This document shows positions 41,528 to 51,518 of a DNA stretch of 64,000 nt, one piece after another (the first letter of the stretch is position 1; each line of letters opens with the position of its first letter). The position numbers were made by a program, and so were the translations under genes. The notes beneath the pieces are model-generated. The model had not been told where the DNA came from, ran no database searches, and saw only the letters and a list, made by a program, of their open reading frames with translations. Source of the stretch: Hafnia paralvei ATCC 29927 (lineage in GTDB: Bacteria > Pseudomonadota > Gammaproteobacteria > Enterobacterales > Enterobacteriaceae); the NCBI RefSeq assembly GCF_001655005.1, contig NZ_LXET01000005.1:45771-109770 (forward strand), written 5' to 3'.

Positions 41528-42160
41528 TCAGCGAGTGCCGTAAACGACGATGGTTTTTCCGTGCGCGGAGATCAGATTTTGATCTTCCAGCATCTTCAGA
41601 ATGCGACCAACGGTTTCACGGGAGCAGCCAACGATCTGGCCGATTTCCTGACGAGTAATCTTGATCTGCATACCATCTGGATGAGTCATGGCATCTGGCT
41701 GTTTTGCCAGATTCAGCAGCGTCTGTGCAATACGGCCAGTCACGTCCAAGAACGCCAGGTTGCCCACCTTTTCAGAGGTAACCTGTAAGCGGCTAGCCAT
41801 CTGAGCAGAAAGGCGCATCAGAATATCTGGGTTAACCTGAATCAGTTGGCGGAATTTCTTGTAAGAAATTTCAGCAACTTCACAGGCTGTTTTTGCACGA
41901 ACCCAAGCGCTGCGTTCTTGTCCTTCCTCAAATAAGCCCAGTTCACCAATGAAGTCGCCCTGATTAAGATAGGAAAGGATCATTTCTTTACCTTCTTCAT
42001 CTTTAATCAATACTGCAACGGATCCCTTAACGATGTAGTACAGGGTTTCCGCCTTCTCGCCTTGGTGGATCAGGGTACTTTTGGACGGATACTTGTGGAT
42101 ATGGCAATGAGACAAGAACCATTCAAGAGTCGGGTCTGTTTGCGGTTTGCCGAGAACCAT
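41528..42160 (-). CDS. crp: cAMP receptor protein (catabolite activator)
   Basis: Global activator that binds cAMP and then DNA at TGTGAN6TCACA. The 210-residue protein is essentially E. coli Crp: the cAMP pocket [15 protein letters not shown] (residues 72-86) and the helix-turn-helix [19 protein letters not shown] are intact. The one difference I can find from memory is Ser at residue 123 (SAQMASRLQ) where E. coli has Arg; the next residue, the cAMP-contacting Arg, is kept. Divergent from yhfA as usual. Confidence 0.98.
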   Translation of the reverse strand: MVLGKPQTDPTLEWFLSHCHIHKYPSKSTLIHQGEKAETLYYIVKGSVAVLIKDEEGKEMILSYLNQGDFIGELGLFEEGQERSAWVRAKTACEVAEISYKKFRQLIQVNPDILMRLSAQMASRLQVTSEKVGNLAFLDVTGRIAQTLLNLAKQPDAMTHPDGMQIKITRQEIGQIVGCSRETVGRILKMLEDQNLISAHGKTIVVYGTR

Positions 42161-42489
42161 TCGCTATTATCCTCTGTTGTTATCGCGGCCCTAATATCGG
42201 GATACTGATCCAGACAGTGTGCTTATTGTGGCACGGGGCTTTGCTTATTAACTTGTTATAGCACTGCATAATCGAGATATAGAGTAATAGGCTAAGGTAA
42301 TTGTTTCCTAGAGTTATTGATCTATACCCGTTTCAATCCATAAAGATCCATTTCGGCATAGTTTGTAGCACAGCTTTGTTCAGGTGTCTCGTGTTGTCTC
42401 GCTTCAGCATCAGAAGTGAGGCCTCGGATTGCCTGTTTTTTACAGAAAGCGTAGTCTGATGACAGAATTTAACCAAAGGGGCGATCAAC
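42161..42489. promoter_or_regulatory. 329 bp divergent region between crp and yhfA
   Basis: Contains both promoters; no gene seen. In E. coli the same gap carries crp autoregulation through Crp sites and a divergent transcript. Only weak CRP-like matches are visible here (for example TGTGCTTATTGTGGCA at about 42217-42232), so the site assignment is uncertain. Confidence 0.5.
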
Positions 42490-42897
42490 ATGCAGGCACG
42501 AGTGAAATGGGTTGAAGGAATGACTTTTCTGGGCGAATCGGCTTCAGGACATCAGATTCTTATGGACGGAAACGCTGGTGATAAAGCGCCAAGCCCAATG
42601 GAAATGGTATTGATGTCAGCAGGGGGTTGCAGCGCCATTGACGTGGTTTCTATTTTACAAAAAGGGCGTTTGGACGTGCGCGATTGTGAAGTCAAATTGA
42701 CGTCTGAACGTCGCGAGGAAGCTCCGCGCTTGTTTACCCATATCAATCTGCATTTTATTGTCACCGGCAAAGGCCTTACGGATAAAGCCGTTGAGCGCGC
42801 CGTTGCGCTTTCTGCGGAAAAATACTGCTCTGTTGCGTTGATGTTGGGTCAAGCCGTTAACATTACCCATAGTTTTGAAACTATCGTGGTTGAGTAA
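42490..42897 (+). CDS. yhfA: YhfA, OsmC/Ohr-family protein
   Basis: A 135-residue OsmC-like protein; relatives reduce organic peroxides with paired cysteines. Conserved cysteines are at GGCSAIDVVSI (about residue 47) and EKYCSVALML. It equals E. coli YhfA in length and sequence nearly throughout. E. coli yhfA lies beside crp and is a single gene, as here. Confidence 0.95.
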   Translation: MQARVKWVEGMTFLGESASGHQILMDGNAGDKAPSPMEMVLMSAGGCSAIDVVSILQKGRLDVRDCEVKLTSERREEAPRLFTHINLHFIVTGKGLTDKAVERAVALSAEKYCSVALMLGQAVNITHSFETIVVE

Positions 42898-42909
42898 TTT
42901 GATTCACTT

Positions 42910-42947
42910 CATCAGGCACCGGTGGTTTTGTGCCAAGGTGCCTGATG
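42910..42947. terminator. Hairpin between convergent yhfA and prkB
   Basis: Perfect 11 bp arms CATCAGGCACC (42910-42920) and GGTGCCTGATG (42937-42947). There is no long T run, so Rho-dependent or hairpin-dependent ending in both directions is possible. Confidence 0.55.
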
Positions 42948-42962
42948 TCGCGTAACACGTTG

Positions 42963-43832
42963 TTATTCGATTTTCTTCCCTTCGATAAGCCGTTGCACCA
43001 ACGGCGTCATGATCAGTTCCATTGCTAACCCCATTTTCCCTCCCGGAACCACCAACGTATTAATATGCGAGATAAACGATCCTTGCAGCATCGCGAGTAG
43101 ATAGGGGAAATCAATATTGTCTAACCCTTGAAAATGGATCACCACGAAACTTTCATCTGACGAAGGGATCGCTTTAGCGGCAAAAGGATTAGAGGTATCA
43201 ACCGTTGGTACGCGCTGGAAGTTGATATGCGTGCGGGAAAACTGGGGGGTAATGTAGCCGATGTAATCTTCCATAGAACGAACAACGGAGTCCATCACGG
43301 CTTCGCGTGAATGGCCGCGCTCACCGGTATCGCGCACCAGTTTTTGAATCCACTCTAGGTTAACGATGGGCACTACGCCGACCAGTAAATCGACATGCTG
43401 AGCCACATTGTGTTGCTGCGTGACGACTCCGCCGTGTAATCCCTCATAGAATAAAACATCTGTCGGCTCTGGCAACGGTTCCCACGGCGTGAATGTGCCG
43501 GGAACCTGATTGTAGGGAACGGCTTCATCGTAGGTATGCAGATATTTACGCGAGCGCCCACGACCATGCTGACCATATTCGATAAAGCTTTGTTCGAGAA
43601 AAGAGAAGTCATTGGCCTCGGGGCCGAAATAGCTGATATGACGCCCTTGCTCGCGGGCTTTTCGGATTGCAGCGTCCATTTCTGGGCGGGTATACCGGTG
43701 GAAACTATCGCCTTCCAACTCAGCGGCTTTCAGATGGAACTGTTGAAAGATCTTGCGGAAGGCTACGCTGGTGGTGGTAGTGCCGGCTCCACTGGAGCCG
43801 GTCACGGCAATGATCGGGTGTTTCGCTGACAT
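42963..43832 (-). CDS. prkB: Phosphoribulokinase-like protein PrkB
   Basis: A 289-residue kinase of the phosphoribulokinase family, with Walker A IAVTGSSGAGTTTTSVA (about residues 7-23). The E. coli protein is PrkB/YhfC-type, with unknown physiological substrate. Start 43832 (MSAKHPIIAVTGSS) is at the family start; 32 additional in-frame codons overlap the next gene's tail and were left out. It is convergent with yhfA. Confidence 0.93.
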   Translation of the reverse strand: MSAKHPIIAVTGSSGAGTTTTSVAFRKIFQQFHLKAAELEGDSFHRYTRPEMDAAIRKAREQGRHISYFGPEANDFSFLEQSFIEYGQHGRGRSRKYLHTYDEAVPYNQVPGTFTPWEPLPEPTDVLFYEGLHGGVVTQQHNVAQHVDLLVGVVPIVNLEWIQKLVRDTGERGHSREAVMDSVVRSMEDYIGYITPQFSRTHINFQRVPTVDTSNPFAAKAIPSSDESFVVIHFQGLDNIDFPYLLAMLQGSFISHINTLVVPGGKMGLAMELIMTPLVQRLIEGKKIE

Positions 43833-43867
43833 AATTAACACGGCTCCGGTGGTTGGGGGGCTACGGT

Positions 43868-45715
43868 TTATCGTAAATTGTAATAACTTACATCTATGGT
43901 TGTATCCTGTATTTGGATATCGCTCCACTCTTTTGGCACAGCTTTTAACTGACCGCCGAGAATGATGTCTTTAATCTTAGCGGCATCCAGTGTGTTGTTG
44001 TCCAAAGTATCTCTATCGTTAAAGCGGATATGAGCAGCAATGACCCAACTCTGTTTCTTATAAGTATAAACTTGGCAGAAAGGCTTTTTGGGATCGTTGA
44101 AATTGCACAGTACATGCTCTTTATTTCCATCATTATTCAGATCTAACGTTGTGACGACACAAGCGTTAGCCATCAAATAGCAATCGTCAATATGCTCTTC
44201 TCGGCCAATATCTTTTGGCAAAGATTCCCACCACGTTGATTCTGGTGAAGGTGTTCCTGCTGCCAACTGAATATTCTTGCGTGCTATTTCTGGTGTAAAC
44301 GCCGCATAGGGTTTTTTATCATCATCGCCATAGGATCCCCAACGAGTGGTTTGTAATAGCGTTTTCTCCAGCTTGAGTTTACGCCGTGGATCGCTGACAA
44401 ATTTGATATCAGACCGTAGCGCCTGTAGCGCATCGTTGCCTCTGCGGCCGCTGTCAAAACGTAGCATGATGAGATCTAAATCATCAGGAGATACCTTTCC
44501 TGTGGAATATCGATTCATTTGGTCGTTCACGCTAATGCGATAAGGATCGATGATCGGAGAGTTGCACAGAACCACAATCACTGCGATTAACCACATCATT
44601 TTTTTGTTGATGCTGCCAAGCGAGTGCAGCCAGATGTTATTTTTGCGAACCACGGCGCTTGCATAGGCAAGGGTTAAGCAAAGAGAGAGACCGACAACGA
44701 CTGAAGCCCTGAGTCGATCGGGAGTCCAGCCATATTGCACGATGCGCTGGCCCAAATAATAGGTGGACAGTATCGCGTAGATCGGCAAAACAAGCAGGGA
44801 ACCGTTGATGATATAGCGGATTAAATTTGGATACGGTTTTTTATCTATGCCATCGGAACTCAAATATATCGCATTGACCAGCAGGGCTAACAGTAGAGAC
44901 ATGGTGGTTAGCAATGTGGTTGCAGACGACCATTTATCGGTTAGCGCATCGATACCGGTAAACGGGAGGCTGAAGATAAAAATCAGAGCGAAAAACGATA
45001 GCAGAGGTAGTAGGCCTTTTACCATCAGAGATAAAAGGTTACGTACGGTAATGATTAATTTTGGATGGGTGCGGCTAATGAGAACGCCAATGGCAACAAT
45101 CAGACCGTTAGCAAGGTACATGAATATTTCATGTCTGAAAAAGAGCTCATAAAAGAAATCAATGCCAATCAGTTTGAATAGACCCGCTCCCAGCGACAAG
45201 ATCCCCCACATCAAACCCGAAATCAGCAAGGTTAGCACGGCGGTAATGGTGTTTTTCCATATATAGCCGTGTAGCTCGGAGTAGTCGATGGGAGAGCTAG
45301 GATTATTTATTCGTGCCTGTAACCACGGAAGGGTAACAAACACCATAAGGCATAACGCGAGATAAAAGGTTCCGATTAGACTGCCGTAATCTTTTACTCC
45401 TGCATCATTCCATTTTACCCAAGTGGTCATAGCCACGAATATAACGGTATAGGCCAGCAGAGCTTTCCACAATATTTTATCTCGTAGAGTATTCACAGAC
45501 AGCACGAAGATCAGGGGCAGAGAGCCCGATAAAACTTGTGTGTAAAGCAGCGCTGAACTATGGGGGATCATCCACTCGCGATCGCTGAAGTGGTTACACA
45601 GATAAAGCAAACATCCTTGAATGAGACAGACTAAAACAATGACGATGCGCGTTTTGAGCGGTAGGTCAGAGGGCGAGACTTGGGTCTTGCTATGATGTGC
45701 TGCGAGTAGAGACAT
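43868..45715 (-). CDS. DUF4153 domain-containing membrane protein
   Basis: A 615-residue protein with about ten membrane segments in its first 390 residues (from VIVLVCLIQGCLLYLCN to MMWLIAVIVVLCNSP), which fit the DUF4153 family, followed by a 220-residue soluble part. That part contains TLDLNNDGNKEHVLC, which has the D-x-N-x-D-G-x-x-E spacing of a calcium-binding loop. Function is not known. It lies between prkB and yheU on the minus strand; in E. coli, prkB and yheU are direct neighbours, so this is a lineage-specific gene. Confidence 0.78.
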   Translation of the reverse strand: MSLLAAHHSKTQVSPSDLPLKTRIVIVLVCLIQGCLLYLCNHFSDREWMIPHSSALLYTQVLSGSLPLIFVLSVNTLRDKILWKALLAYTVIFVAMTTWVKWNDAGVKDYGSLIGTFYLALCLMVFVTLPWLQARINNPSSPIDYSELHGYIWKNTITAVLTLLISGLMWGILSLGAGLFKLIGIDFFYELFFRHEIFMYLANGLIVAIGVLISRTHPKLIITVRNLLSLMVKGLLPLLSFFALIFIFSLPFTGIDALTDKWSSATTLLTTMSLLLALLVNAIYLSSDGIDKKPYPNLIRYIINGSLLVLPIYAILSTYYLGQRIVQYGWTPDRLRASVVVGLSLCLTLAYASAVVRKNNIWLHSLGSINKKMMWLIAVIVVLCNSPIIDPYRISVNDQMNRYSTGKVSPDDLDLIMLRFDSGRRGNDALQALRSDIKFVSDPRRKLKLEKTLLQTTRWGSYGDDDKKPYAAFTPEIARKNIQLAAGTPSPESTWWESLPKDIGREEHIDDCYLMANACVVTTLDLNNDGNKEHVLCNFNDPKKPFCQVYTYKKQSWVIAAHIRFNDRDTLDNNTLDAAKIKDIILGGQLKAVPKEWSDIQIQDTTIDVSYYNLR

Positions 45716-45822
45716 CCATGATTCTCCTTATTGCGTAAAGTGAGGTTTTTTGACCACAAATTAAGCATAACGTTTGGATGCCTATACTTATTATTGGTTT
45801 TACTAAGGCTTATAGCTGAAGC

Positions 45823-46059
45823 CTACTCATACTCTTCTGGGGTATCACGGAACTGCCCTTTCGGCATGATATTGACCGTTTCATGCAGCTCTGACCACAC
45901 CAAAACAGCTTCGCCATTCTTTAGCTGGCGGCGGACATCTTCAACTTTTTGCGTCAGCGATTTCTCGTGGACACCGTAATCAGTGCCTTCTCGCAGCACA
46001 AAAGATTCGATCAGGCTATCCAACGTATCCGTTGCTAAATTCTCCCAAGGAATAATCAC
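45823..46059 (-). CDS. yheU: YheU, conserved small protein
   Basis: A 78-residue protein of the UPF0270 family, conserved among enterobacteria ([29 protein letters not shown]. coli YheU is 72). The start is GTG 46059 because it overlaps the yheT stop codon as GTGA, giving translational coupling; a longer open frame upstream lies inside yheT. No function is known. Confidence 0.88.
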   Translation of the reverse strand: MIIPWENLATDTLDSLIESFVLREGTDYGVHEKSLTQKVEDVRRQLKNGEAVLVWSELHETVNIMPKGQFRDTPEEYE

Positions 46060-47054
46060 TGTGCTTTCTCCAAATGTGGGGCTAACCAAGCAGGGATACG
46101 TTGCTCGAGCCACATCTGAGGCTTTTTAAAACTGCCGCTGATGAAGCCAACGTGTCCACCAAATTCGGTAAGCTGATATTCAATATTAGACGGTAAATCT
46201 TCAGGCCGAGGGATCACTTCTGGTGTCATAAACGGATCGTCTTTGGCATGAATGATCAACAGCGGCACGGTTATTCTAGGGAGTAAAGGTAACGCACTAC
46301 AGCGGCGATAATAGTCGGTTGCGTTATCAAAGCCGTGAATGCGAGAGGTGATGACGTCGTCAAAATCGCGAATGCGTTTCAGGTTTTTTAGCGCTTTTAG
46401 ATCGAGTGGTAATGTATTTGGGTAACGCTCTAATTTGCGCTGAGCATTTTGCTTGAGTTGCCCAAGGAGATAGTTTTGGTAGACGCGTGAAAAGCCCTGT
46501 TCTAACCGATATGAGCAAGGCTCAAGCATCAGTGGGGCTGAAACAACCACGGCTGCATCCAGCGTGGCGTTGGCACCTTCCTGACCCAAATAATAGGCCA
46601 GCATATTGCCGCCGAGCGAAACGCCGACGGCTGCGGTCGGCACTGCTCCGTGAGTTTCGCGTAGCCAGTTGAGAAAGAATCGTGCATCTTCTGTTTCACC
46701 GGAATGATAGATACGGTTCATTTTGTTGGGCTCACCGCTGCACCCGCGAAAATGCATCACCACACCCAGCCAGCCCGCTTCTTTCCAAGCATGCAGCAGG
46801 CCGTGCGCATAAGGACTATAGAAACTGCCTTCCAAACCGTGAAATAGGACCACGCGCGGCTTATGTTGAGCCTGCTCCGGTGGTTCGCTCCAGGCCAGAT
46901 CGATAAAATCTCCGTCGGGCAAGGCTAAGCGTTGCCAATGAGGCTGTAATAACACCTTGCGGCGAAATAATCTGGGCAAAATAGTTTGCAGGTGCGGATT
47001 GCTGATCCCGCGCATGGGTGAGAATTGATTATTCATAAGGTGATTAATTTTCAT
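46056..47054 (-). CDS. yheT: YheT, alpha/beta hydrolase
   Basis: A 332-residue alpha/beta-hydrolase of the YheT family (EmbH/YbgC-like esterase group). The nucleophile elbow is [15 protein letters not shown] with its serine, and the acid and histidine lie in [10 protein letters not shown] and [10 protein letters not shown]. It also carries the family tag [12 protein letters not shown]. Start 47054 has AAAGA upstream. E. coli YheT is 340. The natural substrate is unknown. Confidence 0.92.
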   Translation of the reverse strand: MKINHLMNNQFSPMRGISNPHLQTILPRLFRRKVLLQPHWQRLALPDGDFIDLAWSEPPEQAQHKPRVVLFHGLEGSFYSPYAHGLLHAWKEAGWLGVVMHFRGCSGEPNKMNRIYHSGETEDARFFLNWLRETHGAVPTAAVGVSLGGNMLAYYLGQEGANATLDAAVVVSAPLMLEPCSYRLEQGFSRVYQNYLLGQLKQNAQRKLERYPNTLPLDLKALKNLKRIRDFDDVITSRIHGFDNATDYYRRCSALPLLPRITVPLLIIHAKDDPFMTPEVIPRPEDLPSNIEYQLTEFGGHVGFISGSFKKPQMWLEQRIPAWLAPHLEKAQ

Positions 47055-47137
47055 GTCATCTTTCTTGTGCGATCAATATCACACTGATAGCTTCAAGGTC
47101 ACGACAAACATCATTAAGGGTGAGGAGTTTTCAGTAG

Positions 47138-47743
47138 ATGGAGCTTGGATTATTTCTTTCGATGCTGGGGTTTTTATGGGTGGCGGCGATTACCCCAGGC
47201 CCAAACAATATGTTATTGACGTCATCTGGCGCCAATTTCGGTTTTATGCGATCGATTCCGCTGATGCTGGGCATTATGCTGGGGATGCAGTCGTTGCTGT
47301 TGTTGGTGGCTTTTGGCGTGGGGAGCCTGCTGCTGGTCTATCCCGCGCTGCATACCACGCTAAAAATACTGGGTAGTGCCTATCTTCTGTATATCGCATG
47401 GAAGATCGCGAGCTCAAGCTATGAAAAACTCGATCCTAATGCCGTGAAAGTTAAAAAGCCGGTTAACTGGTATCAAGGTTGGCTACTCCAGTTTTTAAAT
47501 CCCAAAGCGTGGCTGATGGGATTGGGAGCCGTGGCGAGTTTCAGCTTGGCTGGCTCGGGCTATAACCATTCTATTATTGCTATCAGCATTGCGATGTTCA
47601 TGGTGAATTTGGTCTCCGGCATTATCTGGCTTGGTTTCGGCACCGTGATTGGCTGTTTGCTCAATAGCCGTCGTGCTTGGTTTACCTTTAATATCTCAAT
47701 GGGCCTGCTGACGGCGGCCTGTGTGTTATTAATCTGGCATTAA
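47138..47743 (+). CDS. LysE/RhtB-family exporter
   Basis: A 201-residue protein with six membrane segments typical of the LysE/RhtB amino acid exporters, including the family motif ITPGPNNMLLTSSGA near residue 18. Relatives export lysine, homoserine, threonine or cysteine/O-acetylserine; the substrate cannot be told here. It lies 214 bp upstream of tauA in the same direction, which could hint at sulfur-amino-acid export, but the gap and weak hairpin between them argue against a shared mRNA. Confidence 0.85.
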   Translation: MELGLFLSMLGFLWVAAITPGPNNMLLTSSGANFGFMRSIPLMLGIMLGMQSLLLLVAFGVGSLLLVYPALHTTLKILGSAYLLYIAWKIASSSYEKLDPNAVKVKKPVNWYQGWLLQFLNPKAWLMGLGAVASFSLAGSGYNHSIIAISIAMFMVNLVSGIIWLGFGTVIGCLLNSRRAWFTFNISMGLLTAACVLLIWH

Positions 47744-47752
47744 ATTTGGCGT

Positions 47753-47769
47753 CTCCGGTGATGCCGGAG
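47753..47769 (+). terminator. Weak hairpin after the LysE-type gene
   Basis: CTCCGG (47753-47758) with CCGGAG (47764-47769) and a short T-containing tail; a possible weak terminator or processing site between the exporter gene and tauA. Confidence 0.45.
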
Positions 47770-47848
47770 GCTCGTCCATTTCCGTCTTATTCCCTCCCTA
47801 AGCCTTCACGTTAGCCCGCAGAACGAGAAAACTCAATTATCGCTATTT

Positions 47849-47873
47849 GGAATAAAGAATACTTTTTTATTCC
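47849..47873 (+). promoter_or_regulatory. Inverted repeat upstream of tauA
   Basis: GGAATAAA (47849-47856) and TTTATTCC (47866-47873) spaced nine bases apart, about 85 bp before the tauA start, in an AT-rich stretch. E. coli tau is activated by the LysR-type proteins Cbl and CysB, which bind AT-rich sites in this region, so this is a candidate, not a match to a known consensus. Confidence 0.4.
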
Positions 47874-47957
47874 TTCTTTACTAAATCAGGCTCGGCTACA
47901 ACTGTGTTTAGCGCGGGGCATATTGCTCCAGATACAGAAAAATGAGCGGAGCATATG

Positions 47958-48956
47958 ATGATGAGTAAAACCTTTTCCTTACGCGGCGTTGCGGCGTTTC
48001 TTTCGCTGACGTTGGCAGCAACGAGTGCCTACGCGTTGGATGTCACCGTGGCCTATCAGACGTCGGCTGAGCCCGCGAAAGTTGCACAGGCAGATAACAC
48101 GTTTGCTAAAGCCTCTGGAGCCAATGTGGATTGGCGCAAGTTTGATAGCGGTTCCAGCGTGGTAAAAGCGTTAGCCTCCGGTGATGTGCAGATTGGCAAT
48201 ATTGGTTCCAGCCCGCTGGCGGCTGCCGTTAGCCAAGGACTGCCAATAGAAGTTTTCCTGCTAGCCTCGCAGCTAGGAAACTCGGAAGCGCTGGTGGTGA
48301 AAAAAGAGATTAAGTCTCCAAAGGATCTCATAGGCAAACGCATTGCCGTACCGTTTGTTTCTACCACTCACTACAGCTTGTTGGCCGCACTGAAACACTG
48401 GGGGATTAAGCCCGATCAACTCACCATTCTGAATCTTCAGCCACCGGCGATAGCCGCAGCGTGGCAGCGTGGTGATATCGATGGCGCATACGTTTGGGCA
48501 CCTGCGGTTAACGAGCTAGCGAAAACGGGCAGCGTATTAACGGATTCTGAGCAGGTAGGTCAATGGGGCGCGCCAACGCTGGACGTTTGGGTTGTACGTA
48601 AGGATTTCGCTCAGCAACATCCTGATGTCGTAACGGCATTTGCTCGCACGACGCTGGCCGCACAGAAAGCTTATTTGGCAGAGCCAGACCACTGGCTTAA
48701 AGAGAGTCAAAACATCGATAAGCTCGCCAAACTGAGCGGCGTACCGCAGGAACAAGTGCCAGGGCTGGTTAAGGGAAATCGCTATCTGCCTGTTGCAGAG
48801 CAGGTGAGTGAACTGGGGCAACCGGTTGATAAAGCCATCTATGACACCGCCGTATTCTTACAGCAGCAGGGCAAAATTCCTCAGGTGGCTAAAGACTATC
48901 GTCGTTTTGTTAATAATCAGTTTGTGAAGCAGCTACAGGCTGAACCTCAGTCATAA
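47958..48956 (+). CDS. tauA: Taurine ABC transporter, periplasmic binding protein
   Basis: Binds taurine (and other sulfonates) in the periplasm for import under sulfate starvation. The protein of about 332 residues has a signal peptide ([17 protein letters not shown], cleavage near residue 26) then [33 protein letters not shown] and [20 protein letters not shown], matching E. coli TauA (320). Three consecutive ATG codons lie at 47955, 47958 and 47961; 47958 has the best spacing (six) from GGAG. Confidence 0.96.
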   Translation: MMSKTFSLRGVAAFLSLTLAATSAYALDVTVAYQTSAEPAKVAQADNTFAKASGANVDWRKFDSGSSVVKALASGDVQIGNIGSSPLAAAVSQGLPIEVFLLASQLGNSEALVVKKEIKSPKDLIGKRIAVPFVSTTHYSLLAALKHWGIKPDQLTILNLQPPAIAAAWQRGDIDGAYVWAPAVNELAKTGSVLTDSEQVGQWGAPTLDVWVVRKDFAQQHPDVVTAFARTTLAAQKAYLAEPDHWLKESQNIDKLAKLSGVPQEQVPGLVKGNRYLPVAEQVSELGQPVDKAIYDTAVFLQQQGKIPQVAKDYRRFVNNQFVKQLQAEPQS

Positions 48957-48966
48957 GGAGCATTTC

Positions 48967-49749
48967 ATGCTGTCAGTGAATCATCTCAGTGCGTCCTATG
49001 ACGGAAAAAAGGTTCTCGATGATATCTCATTACAGATTGCGAGCGGACAATTGGTGGTGGTTCTCGGACCCTCCGGATGTGGAAAAACGACCCTACTGAA
49101 TTTGGTGGCGGGGTTTAGTCTGCCGGATTCCGGTTCCATTAGTCTGTCTGGACGTAATGTCTCTGGACCTAGCGCGGAACGCGGCGTGGTATTCCAGAAT
49201 GAAGGGCTATTGCCGTGGCGAAATGTGTTAGCCAACGTCGCGTTTGGTTTACAGCTACAGGGCGTGGCGCGCGAGGAGCGCACGTCGATTGCTTTACGCA
49301 TGCTGCGATGGGTGGGGTTGGAAGGCTACGAACGTCACTTTATCTGGCAGCTTTCAGGCGGGATGCGTCAGCGTGTCGGCATTGCGCGCGCGTTGGCAGC
49401 AGATCCACAGCTATTGTTGCTGGATGAACCTTTTGGTGCGCTGGATGCTTTTACCCGTGAACAGATGCAGGAGTTATTGCTAGGTGTGTGGCGCAAGACG
49501 GGTAAACAGATTTTACTGATTACGCATGATATCGAAGAAGCGGTTTTTTTAGCCTCTGAGCTGATCCTGTTATCGCCGGGACCCGGACGGATCGTCGAAC
49601 GTTTGGCGCTGAATTTTGGCCAGCGTTATGCGGATGGAGAACCGTGCCGAGCCATTAAATCCGATCCTGCATTTATTGAACGTCGTGAATATGTGTTGTC
49701 GCGTGTTTTTGAACAGCGAACTCCACACGTTCAGGAGGCATGGCTATGA
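48967..49749 (+). CDS. tauB: Taurine ABC transporter ATPase
   Basis: Drives taurine import by ATP hydrolysis. The 260-residue ABC protein has Walker [12 protein letters not shown] (about residues 32-42), the signature [16 protein letters not shown], Walker [17 protein letters not shown] and the H-loop in ITHDIEEAV. It matches E. coli TauB (255). It lies 10 bp after tauA and its stop overlaps the tauC start. Confidence 0.95.
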   Translation: MLSVNHLSASYDGKKVLDDISLQIASGQLVVVLGPSGCGKTTLLNLVAGFSLPDSGSISLSGRNVSGPSAERGVVFQNEGLLPWRNVLANVAFGLQLQGVAREERTSIALRMLRWVGLEGYERHFIWQLSGGMRQRVGIARALAADPQLLLLDEPFGALDAFTREQMQELLLGVWRKTGKQILLITHDIEEAVFLASELILLSPGPGRIVERLALNFGQRYADGEPCRAIKSDPAFIERREYVLSRVFEQRTPHVQEAWL

Positions 49750-50594
49750 GTATTCACTCGACGCTAAAAAACGATACGCGAGAGGTAGTCGGTAACTCAG
49801 CAGTGTCTCGAGGGAGAAAAGTTAGAGTTCCCTCTAACGTTGTTGTTAGCGCATTCACGCTGCTGGTGATTTTGGCCGTGTGGTGGGCAGTTACGGCGCT
49901 GCACCTCATCAGTCCACTTTTTTTACCCGCGCCGCAACAGGTTTTGAAACAGTGGGTCAGCATCAGTACCCAAGGTTTTATGGACGCGACGCTAGGCCAG
50001 CATCTGGCCGCAAGTCTAAGCCGTATTCTGATAGCGCTGCTGGCGGCGGTGGTGATTGGCGTACCGGTCGGCATTGCCATGGGATTGAATCCCACGGTAC
50101 GCGGAATTCTTGATCCCATTATTGAAATTTATCGTCCAGTGCCACCGTTAGCTTATCTTCCACTGATGATTATCTGGTTTGGTATTGGTGAAACGTCCAA
50201 AATTCTGCTCATTTATCTGGCCATTTTTGCCCCAGTAACTCTCGCGGCTGCTGCTGGAGTACGCAGTGTGGAGCAGGTGAGAGTGCGCGCTGCTCAGGCG
50301 CTTGGGGCGAGCCGTTGGCAGGTATTGTGGTACGTGGTGCTACCAAACGCCTTGCCTGAAATTTTAACCGGTTTACGTATTGGCCTTGGCGTTGGTTGGT
50401 CGACGCTGGTTGCCGCTGAGCTGATTGCGGCTACGCGTGGTTTAGGATTTATGATTCAGTCCGCAGGTGAATTTTTAGCGACTGATGTGGTTATCGCTGG
50501 CATTAGCGTCATCGCGTTTATTGCCTTTGCATTGGAACTGGGCTTGCGAGCTTTGCAGCGCCGCTTAACCCCGTGGCATGGAGTAAAAAAATGA
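49746..50594 (+). CDS. tauC: Taurine ABC transporter permease
   Basis: Inner membrane permease with six membrane segments and the EAA loop for the ATPase ([26 protein letters not shown]). The 282-residue product fits E. coli TauC (275). ATG 49746 is chosen because AGGAGG sits seven bases upstream; an in-frame ATG at 49740 abuts that site. It overlaps tauB by four bases. Confidence 0.95.
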   Translation: MSIHSTLKNDTREVVGNSAVSRGRKVRVPSNVVVSAFTLLVILAVWWAVTALHLISPLFLPAPQQVLKQWVSISTQGFMDATLGQHLAASLSRILIALLAAVVIGVPVGIAMGLNPTVRGILDPIIEIYRPVPPLAYLPLMIIWFGIGETSKILLIYLAIFAPVTLAAAAGVRSVEQVRVRAAQALGASRWQVLWYVVLPNALPEILTGLRIGLGVGWSTLVAAELIAATRGLGFMIQSAGEFLATDVVIAGISVIAFIAFALELGLRALQRRLTPWHGVKK

Positions 50595-51439
50595 ACGAAC
50601 GTTTAACTATTCAGCCGCTGAGTCCTGCCATTGGTGCCGTGGTGAGTAATCTTAATCTCTCTCGTCCACTGAGCGACGCCCAGTTTGAACAGCTGTATCA
50701 CGCGTTGTTGAAACATCAGGTGCTGTTTGCGCGTGAACAGGTCATAACGCCGTTGCAGCAACGCGAGTTGGCATCACGGTTTGGTGATCTGCATATTCAT
50801 CCTGTTTATCCGCATGCGGCGGGCGTGGAGGAGATCATTGAGCTGGATACTCACAATGACAATCCGCCAGATAATGATAACTGGCATACCGACGTTACCT
50901 TCATTGAGAATCCGCCTTTGGGCGCAATTCTGGCCGCCAAGCGTTTACCTGAAGTGGGAGGCGATACACTGTGGTCGAGTGGTATTGCGGCCTATGAAGC
51001 ACTTTCACCGCAATTGAAAGTGCTATTGAGCGGGCTACAGGCTGAGCACGATTTTGAAAAGTCGTTTCCTGAGCATAAACATTTGCGTTCAGAAGAAGAG
51101 CATCAGCGTTGGCTGCAGGCCAAACGCCAGCATCCGCCGTTGTTGCATCCGGTGGTGCGAACTCATCCCGTTAGCGGGCGTCAGGCGTTATTCGTGAATG
51201 AAGGTTTTACCACGAGACTGATTGGGATACCCCAGCAAGAAGGCGAAGCCTTATTGCAGTTCTTGTTCCGCCATACGACCAAGCCAGAGTTTCAGGTTCG
51301 TTGGCGCTGGCAGCAAGACGATATTGCGATTTGGGATAACCGTGTGACCCAGCACTATGCTAACGCTGACTATTTGCCTCAGCGTCGCATTATGCATCGC
51401 GCAACGATTCTCGGAGATAAGCCGTTTTATCGAGGCTAG
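50591..51439 (+). CDS. tauD: Taurine dioxygenase
   Basis: Fe(II)/2-oxoglutarate oxygenase that cleaves taurine to aminoacetaldehyde and sulfite in the cytosol. The 282-residue protein has the iron triad at His99, Asp101 (WHTDVTF) and His255 (TQHYAN), and the 2-oxoglutarate arginine Arg270, matching E. coli TauD numbering. ATG 50591 overlaps the tauC stop (ATGA), completing the tauABCD operon. Confidence 0.97.
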   Translation: MNERLTIQPLSPAIGAVVSNLNLSRPLSDAQFEQLYHALLKHQVLFAREQVITPLQQRELASRFGDLHIHPVYPHAAGVEEIIELDTHNDNPPDNDNWHTDVTFIENPPLGAILAAKRLPEVGGDTLWSSGIAAYEALSPQLKVLLSGLQAEHDFEKSFPEHKHLRSEEEHQRWLQAKRQHPPLLHPVVRTHPVSGRQALFVNEGFTTRLIGIPQQEGEALLQFLFRHTTKPEFQVRWRWQQDDIAIWDNRVTQHYANADYLPQRRIMHRATILGDKPFYRG

Positions 51440-51460
51440 AGGGATGGCTTATTGAGTAGA

Positions 51461-51518
51461 CCCGCGCTCAGCGTTGAAGTGAGCGCGGGGGGAGAAAAAA
51501 CCTCTTGGCAGCGAGGTT
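51461..51518. terminator. Two hairpins between convergent tauD and yheS
   Basis: First hairpin: perfect 10 bp arms CCCGCGCTCA (51461-51470) and TGAGCGCGGG (51480-51489), near the tauD end. Second: AACCTC (51499-51504) and GAGGTT (51513-51518); read on the minus strand it is followed by six T, giving an intrinsic terminator directly after the yheS stop codon. Confidence 0.8.
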
